Shown one piece after another: positions 58,894 through 64,000 of a stretch of DNA of 64,000 nucleotides. Each line of letters begins with the position of its first letter. The stretch's first letter is position 1. The position numbers were made by a program, and so were the translations under genes. The notes beneath the pieces were generated by a model that did not search any database, was not told where the DNA came from, and saw only the letters and a list, made by a program, of their open reading frames with translations. The stretch comes from Poriferisodalis sp965214215 (GTDB taxonomy: Bacteria > Actinomycetota > Acidimicrobiia > Acidimicrobiales > Poriferisodalaceae). The DNA is taken from the NCBI RefSeq assembly GCF_965214215.1, contig NZ_CBDCBD010000003.1:2046001-2110000 (forward strand), given 5' to 3'.

Positions 58894-59052
58894 TCAGGTA
58901 GTGGTCGGGATCGACTCGGCGATCGGAAACGGAGTGCTGCGCGCCGTGGCAAAGATCCGGTCCAGCTCGTCCTCTGTGAACTGGTGCCGCTCGAACTCTT
59001 CGGACATCCTGAGGTAATCCTCGTCAGTGGGTTCGTCGCTGAGTTCGGTCAT
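58894..59052 (-). CDS. Putative antitoxin, 52 residues
   Basis: Short acidic protein MTELSDEPTDEDYLRMSEEF then ERHQFTEDELDRIFATARSTPFPIAESIP. It overlaps the end of the toxin-like gene by 4 nt (ATGA), so it is translated with it. Acidic, small and co-translated with a basic small protein: the usual profile of a type II antitoxin. Below 60 residues, hence easily missed. No DNA-binding motif is evident. Confidence 0.6.
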   Translation of the reverse strand: MTELSDEPTDEDYLRMSEEFERHQFTEDELDRIFATARSTPFPIAESIPTTT

Positions 59053-59300
59053 GGTCGTCGTCTCCTCAGGTAGCGAGCCAAAGGTGGCCGGAGTCGCATT
59101 GCGTGAAAGATGGTGATGCCCCCTGCGGTAGGACGGTAGAGGATCTCCACGAGGTTGCCTGACCGGTCCGGGCCGATGCAGAGTTCTCTTGACCAGCCGC
59201 CTTCCGGCTCGAGATGGAAGAAGCCTATGGAGAACTGCCAGGCGTGTTCGATATCTGCGGCTGGGATTCCGTGCCGCAGCGCCGAACGTTGAATATCCAC
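59049..59300 (-). CDS. Putative toxin, 83 residues (RelE/BrnT-like pattern)
   Basis: Protein from GTG 59300: MDIQRSALRHGIPAADIEHA, then WQFSIGFFHLEPE, CIGPDRSGNLVEILYRPTAGGITIFHAMRLR and a basic end PPLARYLRRRRP. The pattern of a short helix, IGPD-x-G-N-LVE, then a strand leading to IFHAMRLR resembles small mRNA-interferase-like toxins of actinobacteria (distantly BrnT); this is recognition by pattern, not a search result. The GTG start has TATGTT 6 nt upstream. A longer frame continues far upstream opposite alaS and is not real. Confidence 0.65.
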   Translation of the reverse strand: MDIQRSALRHGIPAADIEHAWQFSIGFFHLEPEGGWSRELCIGPDRSGNLVEILYRPTAGGITIFHAMRLRPPLARYLRRRRP

Positions 59301-59306
59301 ACCAAG

Positions 59307-59312
59307 AACATA
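59307..59312 (-). promoter_or_regulatory. -10 element of the toxin-antitoxin pair (leaderless)
   Basis: TATGTT on the minus strand, 6 nt before GTG 59300. Confidence 0.55.
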
Positions 59313-59383
59313 TTTCAATAAGATTCGATTCTGTTCACGGTTTTCCGCATTGACATGCGCTGAGCTGCGTGGTGCTCGGCGGC

Positions 59384-59401
59384 GCGGCCTTCGGAGGCCG
59401 C
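59384..59401. promoter_or_regulatory. Hairpin with TCGG loop between divergent promoters
   Basis: GCGGCCT-TCGG-AGGCCGC, a perfect 7-bp stem, 40 nt upstream of the alaS -10. Could be a terminator for antisense transcription or an operator. Confidence 0.4.
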
Positions 59402-59441
59402 GAGAGCCCCGGCGGTCACGGAGGCCGCGAAAGAGCCTCTG

Positions 59442-59447
59442 TATCCT
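59442..59447 (+). promoter_or_regulatory. -10 element of alaS (leaderless)
   Basis: TATCCT, 6 nt before ATG 59454. Confidence 0.6.
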
Positions 59448-59453
59448 CTGGGG

Positions 59454-62084
59454 ATGCGCGCCGGGGAACTGCGTGAAGCCTTTAGCTCGTTCTGGTCGGA
59501 GCGAGGCCACGATGTCCGCGCCTCCGCGAGCCTGATCCCGCACGAGCCGTCGTTGTTGTTCACGGTGGCCGGGATGGTGCCGTTCATGCCGTACTTCCTC
59601 GGTGAAGAGGTGCCGCCGACGCGCCGCATGGTCACCATCCAAAAGTGCGTTCGGGCAGGTGGCAAGCACAACGATCTCGACGACATCGGCCGCACCAACC
59701 GGCACTTCACCTTCTTCGAGATGATGGGCAACTTCAGCTTCGGCGACTACTTCAAGGCCGAAGCCATCCCGTGGGCGTGGGAGTTCGTCACCGAGGTACT
59801 CGGCCTGGAACGCGACAAGCTCTGGGTGACTGTGCACGTCAGCGACGACGAGGCCGCAGAGATCTGGCAGAGCGCCGTCGGTGTTCCGCCCGAGCGCATA
59901 CAGCGGCTCGACAAAGACAACTGGTGGGCCGCAGGCGACGTCGGACCGTGCGGGCCCTGCAGCGAGATCTTCTACGACATCGGGCCCGAACATGGCGCCG
60001 ACGGCGGCCCTGCACACGGCGGCGAAGACCGCTTCGTGGAGATCTGGAATCTTGTGTTCATGCAGTTCGCCGCCGACGGCACCGGCGAGCTGACGCCGCT
60101 GGAAGCCCCCGGCATCGACACGGGCGCGGGCCTCGAGCGGATCCTGGCCGTGCTGCAGGGCGTGCCCGCAGCGTGGGACATCGACCTGTTCGCGCCGCTG
60201 CTCGCCGAGGCCGAGCGCATCTGCGGCAAGACCTACGGCGCTGATCCCGAGACCGATGTCTCCATGCGCATCTTCGCCGACCACGCCCGCACGACGGCGA
60301 TGCTCATCTCCGATGGCGTCTTCCCCTCCAATGAAGACCGCGGCTACGTGCTGCGGCGCATCATCCGCCGGGCCGTGCGTCACGCCTGGGTGCTCGGCGT
60401 CACCGATGTCGTGATGCCTCGCCTGGTCGAGATTGTGGTGGACGTGATGGGCGACCACTACGCCGACCTGGTCAAGAACCGGCAGTTCATCGCCGACGTC
60501 GTGGCCCGCGAGGAGGAGCGCTTCCGCACCACGCTCGCCGCCGGTGTGAGGATTCTCGATGAGGCGACGACCGGTCTGGACTCGGGCGATGCGGCCAACG
60601 CCGTGCTTGACGGCGAGACGGCCTTCTTGCTGCATGACACGCATGGCTTCCCGGTGGAGGTGACCGAAGAGATCCTGGCCGAACGGGGCCTGCGCCTCGA
60701 CCGTGACGGCTTTGAAGCCGCCATGGATGAGCAGCGGGCACGAGCCCGTGCGGGACGGGCGGGCGGCCCGACGTTCGCCGACGAGCGCTACCGGGAAATC
60801 CTGGCGCAATTCGGCGCCACCCACTTCGTGCGAGACACCGCGACGGTGCCCGATGCCCGGGTGCTTGCCGTGTTCGAGCTGCCCCAAGGCGACGAACACG
60901 GCACCGACGCGCACGACGGCGACCGTCTCGTCGAAGTGTTCCTGGACAGCACTCCGTTCTACGCAGAGAGCGGCGGGCAGGTCGGCGACATCGGCACGAT
61001 CACCGGCGCTGACGGCGGCATCGAGGTGCTCGACTGCTCCTACGCGCTCGCCGATCTGCACCGCCACGTCGGGCGTGTCGTCGGCGAGGGCGTCGACGCC
61101 GGATCGCTGGTAACCGCAGCGATCGACGACGAACGGCGGGCGGCCATACGGCGCAACCACACGGGCACCCACGTTCTGCACTGGGCGCTGCGAGAGGTTC
61201 TGGGCGAGCACGTCAAGCAGGCAGGCTCGCTGGTGGCACCTGATCGCCTGCGATTCGACTTCAGCCATTACGAAGGCGTCAGCCGCGATCAGCTGCGCGA
61301 GATCGAGCGGGTGGCCAACGCCGAGATCATCGCCAACGGCCGCTGCCGCCATTATGAGACGTCGATGAGTCATGCACAGGCCATCGGCGCCATCGCGTTC
61401 TTCGGCGACAAGTACGGCGACATCGTGCGGGTGCTCGAAGCCGGCGAGCATTCGGTGGAGCTCTGCGGTGGCACTCACGTGGCCGCTCTGGGCGACATCG
61501 GTCACCTGCGCATCGCGTCCGAGTCGAGCATCGGCTCGAACATGCGCCGCATCGAAGCAATCACGGGCCTTGCGACCGTCGACCGGCTCGCCGACGCCGA
61601 GGACACCCTGGACTCGCTGGCCGAGATGCTGAACGCGCAGCCCGACGAGATTGCGTCCGCCGTGCAGCGGCGCCTCGACGAGACCAAGGAGCTGCGCCGG
61701 CAGGTTCGCGACCTGCAACGTGCGATGGCGTCGTCGAGGGCCGACGAATTGGCGGCCACAGCCGACGACGGCGTCGTCATCGCCGACCTCGGCGACCTCG
61801 AACGCGACTCGCTGAGGGATCTGGCTGTGTCGGTGCGCGACCGCCAAGGCATCCGTGCTGTCGTGCTGGCCTCCGCGCCCGCAGCCGGGGGAGTGGCGTT
61901 GGTCGCAGCGGTGGACCCGGCCGGCGATCTGTCTGCAGGCGACTTGTTGCGTGACGCCGCCCGTACGGTCGGCGGCGGTTTCGGCGCCAAGGGCGACCCG
62001 CCGCTCGTCGTGGCGGGCGGCCGCAACCCCGACGGCATCGGCGACGCCCTTGCCCAGGCCCGAGTGGCGGCACTCGGGGCGTGA
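59454..62084 (+). CDS. alaS: Alanyl-tRNA synthetase
   Basis: 876-residue class II synthetase with its own editing domain. The catalytic core has GMVPFMPYFLGEE, KCVRAGGKHNDLDDIGRTNRHFTFFEMMGNFSFGDYFK and DTGAGLERILAVLQG. The editing domain has HTGTHVLHWAL and CGGTHVAALGDIG (zinc ligands), and the C-terminal region ends with GGGFGAKGDPPLVVAGGRN, the oligomerisation domain signature. Complete. It is followed by ruvX and mltG in the conserved actinobacterial order. Confidence 0.97.
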   Translation: MRAGELREAFSSFWSERGHDVRASASLIPHEPSLLFTVAGMVPFMPYFLGEEVPPTRRMVTIQKCVRAGGKHNDLDDIGRTNRHFTFFEMMGNFSFGDYFKAEAIPWAWEFVTEVLGLERDKLWVTVHVSDDEAAEIWQSAVGVPPERIQRLDKDNWWAAGDVGPCGPCSEIFYDIGPEHGADGGPAHGGEDRFVEIWNLVFMQFAADGTGELTPLEAPGIDTGAGLERILAVLQGVPAAWDIDLFAPLLAEAERICGKTYGADPETDVSMRIFADHARTTAMLISDGVFPSNEDRGYVLRRIIRRAVRHAWVLGVTDVVMPRLVEIVVDVMGDHYADLVKNRQFIADVVAREEERFRTTLAAGVRILDEATTGLDSGDAANAVLDGETAFLLHDTHGFPVEVTEEILAERGLRLDRDGFEAAMDEQRARARAGRAGGPTFADERYREILAQFGATHFVRDTATVPDARVLAVFELPQGDEHGTDAHDGDRLVEVFLDSTPFYAESGGQVGDIGTITGADGGIEVLDCSYALADLHRHVGRVVGEGVDAGSLVTAAIDDERRAAIRRNHTGTHVLHWALREVLGEHVKQAGSLVAPDRLRFDFSHYEGVSRDQLREIERVANAEIIANGRCRHYETSMSHAQAIGAIAFFGDKYGDIVRVLEAGEHSVELCGGTHVAALGDIGHLRIASESSIGSNMRRIEAITGLATVDRLADAEDTLDSLAEMLNAQPDEIASAVQRRLDETKELRRQVRDLQRAMASSRADELAATADDGVVIADLGDLERDSLRDLAVSVRDRQGIRAVVLASAPAAGGVALVAAVDPAGDLSAGDLLRDAARTVGGGFGAKGDPPLVVAGGRNPDGIGDALAQARVAALGA

Positions 62085-62130
62085 GGCGCACCGCATTCCC
62101 GGACTCGACAGGCCAGCCGTGCCGGGCCCG

Positions 62131-62547
62131 ATGATGCGGGCGATCGGCGTCGATCTGGGCTCGAAGCGCATCGGCGTGGCCTTCGCACCTGCGGACGCTG
62201 CGGTGGCAGTGCCCTATGAAGTTCTCGAGCGCAGCGGCACGCGTGCCCGTGACCACGAAGCGCTCGCAGGTATGGTCGCTGAGGTGGCTGCGGAGGTGGT
62301 CGTCATCGGTCTGCCGACGTCGCTCGACGGCAGCGAGGGACCAGCCGCCGCCGCCGCACGGGCCGAGGCCGGCGAGATCGCAGCAGCCCTCGACGTGCCG
62401 GTGGTCTTGCACGATGAGCGCTATACGACCGTGACGGCGGAGCGCATCCTTGCCGAACAGGGCGTGCGCGGCCCTGCCCGTCGCAAGGTCGTCGACAAGG
62501 TGGCTGCGGCTGTCATCTTGCAGTCGTGGCTCGACGCTCGTGGCTGA
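62131..62547 (+). CDS. ruvX: Holliday junction resolvase-like protein RuvX (YqgF)
   Basis: 138-residue RNase H-fold protein acting in 16S rRNA 5' processing and possibly recombination. Motifs: AIGVDLGSKRIGVAFA (first Asp), VVIGLPTSLDGSEGPAAAAAR, VVLHDERYTTVTAE (Glu) and DKVAAAVILQSWLD (Asp). ATG 62131 or 62134; GTG 62119 is also in frame. It overlaps mltG by 8 nt. Confidence 0.93.
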   Translation: MMRAIGVDLGSKRIGVAFAPADAAVAVPYEVLERSGTRARDHEALAGMVAEVAAEVVVIGLPTSLDGSEGPAAAAARAEAGEIAAALDVPVVLHDERYTTVTAERILAEQGVRGPARRKVVDKVAAAVILQSWLDARG

Positions 62548-63919
62548 CGACGGCGCGCAGCTCTCCGCCGGCGACGGCGAGCCCGGCCGACCTACCGCCG
62601 TGAAGTCGCCGCTCGCTGTTCGCAGGCTGGCTGATCGATTCGCTGCGCTTGTCGGTTTGGCATCAGACGGCGATGCCCAGGGTGCCGAGCCTGGTCTCGC
62701 GACGAGTCCCGAGCTCGGTGGTTCCTCCGGCACCACGCCGTCCGGTGGACGCCCCGGGCGGTCGCCGTCCCCGCACGAGCCCGCTGCTGGCCCCGAGAGC
62801 CCGCCGCCAGTCGAAGGCCGCCGCGGCGTCGATTTCGAGGTGGTCAGCACTAGGCGCGGGCCCGGCACCCTGGGTGCGGTTCTGTTCCTCGTTGTGCTCG
62901 GCCTCGTCGGGTGGATGGTAGGCAGCCGCGCCTTGGGGTGGGTGCAAGATCAGCTCGATCCGCCAGGCGAGCCCAGCGGCGAGATCGTGCTGACTCTGCC
63001 GCGGGGCTCGAGCACGGCGAGTATTTCGGATCTGCTGGAAGAACACGGCGTCATACCGAGTTCTCGGGCCTATGAGTGGTACGTGAGGCTCAGGGGCGGC
63101 CCGGCATTCCAAGCCGGCGAGTACACGTTCGCGTCCAATTCGTCGGTCTGGGAGACGATGGCAGTGCTGGAAGCCGGTCCGAGCCGCGTAGCCCAGGCCG
63201 CCCAGCAGGCGCTCACGATCCCCGAGGGTTTGACGGTGGCCGAGATGGCCGAGATGTTCGACGAGGTGGCCGACCTGAGCTTCAGCGGCCGCGATTTTCT
63301 CGAGGCCGTCGCGGCGCGGCCGGTGCTCTCGCTGGTGGCGCCGACGCCGAGGATTCTGCCCGACGGCGTGTTCCAGCCCGCGGAAGGGCAGTTCTTCGCC
63401 GATACGTATTTCTTCGACTCCCAGACCAGCGCGGAGCAGCTCGTGGCGCTCATGGTCGATCGGCTCGACGAGGTGCTCGAAGAACTGGAGTATCAGGACG
63501 CGCCGCGCCGCGTCGGCCTGACGCCGTACGAGGCCCTGATCGTGGCGAGCCTGGTGGAGCGTGAGGCGCAGACGCCACAGGACAGGGCCAAGGTGGCCCG
63601 CGTCGTCTACAACCGGCTGGCGCGAGGCTGGTCGCTGGGACTCGACGTGACCGTGATCTATGCGACCGGCGAACAGGAGCTGACGGCAGAGACGCTGGCG
63701 GTGAACTCGCCCTACAACACACGTGTGCTCGTCGGGCTGCCGCCCACCCCGATAGCGGCCCCCGGACGCACCTCGCTTGAAGCTGCGCTCAATCCTGCCG
63801 ACGGTCCATGGATGTACTTCGTGGTCACATCGCTGGACGGCGAGCTGTCGTTCTCCGAGACCGACGAGGAATTCCAGCGCGACAAGGCAGTGTGCCAAGA
63901 GCTGGGTCTCTGCGGCTGA
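62540..63919 (+). CDS. mltG: Endolytic murein transglycosylase MltG
   Basis: 459-residue membrane-bound lytic transglycosylase that cuts nascent peptidoglycan. A long disordered cytoplasmic N-terminus (1-100, rich in Gly/Pro/Ser) precedes one membrane helix (about 110-135). A LysM-like subdomain (about 150-230) precedes the catalytic YceG domain with ALIVASLVEREAQTPQDRAKVARVVYNRL, whose Glu in VERE is catalytic. SPYNTRVLVGLPPTPIAAPGRTSLEAAL is also typical. GTG 62540 inside ruvX gives the best length. The last 81 nt of the window contain no complete gene. Confidence 0.93.
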   Translation: MADDGAQLSAGDGEPGRPTAVKSPLAVRRLADRFAALVGLASDGDAQGAEPGLATSPELGGSSGTTPSGGRPGRSPSPHEPAAGPESPPPVEGRRGVDFEVVSTRRGPGTLGAVLFLVVLGLVGWMVGSRALGWVQDQLDPPGEPSGEIVLTLPRGSSTASISDLLEEHGVIPSSRAYEWYVRLRGGPAFQAGEYTFASNSSVWETMAVLEAGPSRVAQAAQQALTIPEGLTVAEMAEMFDEVADLSFSGRDFLEAVAARPVLSLVAPTPRILPDGVFQPAEGQFFADTYFFDSQTSAEQLVALMVDRLDEVLEELEYQDAPRRVGLTPYEALIVASLVEREAQTPQDRAKVARVVYNRLARGWSLGLDVTVIYATGEQELTAETLAVNSPYNTRVLVGLPPTPIAAPGRTSLEAALNPADGPWMYFVVTSLDGELSFSETDEEFQRDKAVCQELGLCG

Positions 63920-64000
63920 GATCGATTACGGCAGCCGACCATTCCAGCCGAGAGCACGTGAGCCGTCGAGGGCTTTGGGCGCGCAGCCGTCCTACAGCGT

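Noticed and set aside
59049..62171. 1040-codon open frame opposite alaS
   Set aside because: It is the antisense shadow of alaS; only its last 83 codons, which lie outside alaS and have their own promoter, look real.

Overview
The window is high-GC DNA from an actinomycete-type bacterium. It carries mshC (mycothiol ligase), a phosphatidylinositol-mannoside block (pgsA-type synthase, acyltransferase, pimA), an F420/NADPH-type reductase and an InhA-like enoyl reductase. The order pgsA - acyltransferase - pimA - pdxS - pdxT - yebC - ruvCAB - yajC-secDF - relA - hisS - aspS - alaS - ruvX - mltG follows the order known from Mycobacterium. Queuosine genes between ruvB and yajC, a class I lysyl-tRNA synthetase and very frequent leaderless-type starts suggest a deep actinobacterial lineage such as Acidimicrobiia. 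That placement is inference, not a sequence match.

Layout. 1-3000: accessory genes: the start of a membrane protein, a lipoprotein with a duplicated module, and an AAA/DUF4143 ATPase. 3100-19300: mostly metabolism: a CoA transferase, phosphofructokinase, a TPP-riboswitch-controlled thiamine transporter (thiB-thiP, no ATPase gene beside it), acetoacetyl-CoA synthetase, coaE, hotdog thioesterases, an acyl-CoA dehydrogenase and several unknown proteins. 19400-27000: three ABC ATPase genes, including a heterodimeric exporter pair, and two overlapping DUF21/CBS membrane proteins. 27100-31800: class I lysS, fabI, an NADPH:F420-type reductase and mshC. 32380-36050: lipid and PIM block ending in a degenerate M48 protease homologue. 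36100-47200: pdxST, yebC, ruvCAB, queA-tgt, yajC-secD-secF. 47200-52510: accessory island with a small toxin-antitoxin-system-like protein, a DUF222/HNH protein, an IS3 remnant, a secreted HNH/Excalibur nuclease and an AbiEii-type nucleotidyltransferase pair. 52650-63919: relA, hisS, aspS, alaS, ruvX and mltG, with a probable two-gene toxin-antitoxin module inserted before alaS.

Three themes cut across the genes. First, about twenty starts have a TANNNT hexamer 6-9 nt upstream of ATG/GTG and no Shine-Dalgarno sequence, which indicates leaderless transcription and fixes several starts. Second, a roughly 100-bp inverted-repeat element occurs three times, each time just after stop codons, and probably acts as a mobile or terminator-like hairpin. 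Third, GC-rich palindromes have entered coding sequences. The clearest case is tgt, where one lies in the segment that should hold the zinc-binding cysteines, which are absent.

No tRNA, rRNA or CRISPR array was seen.
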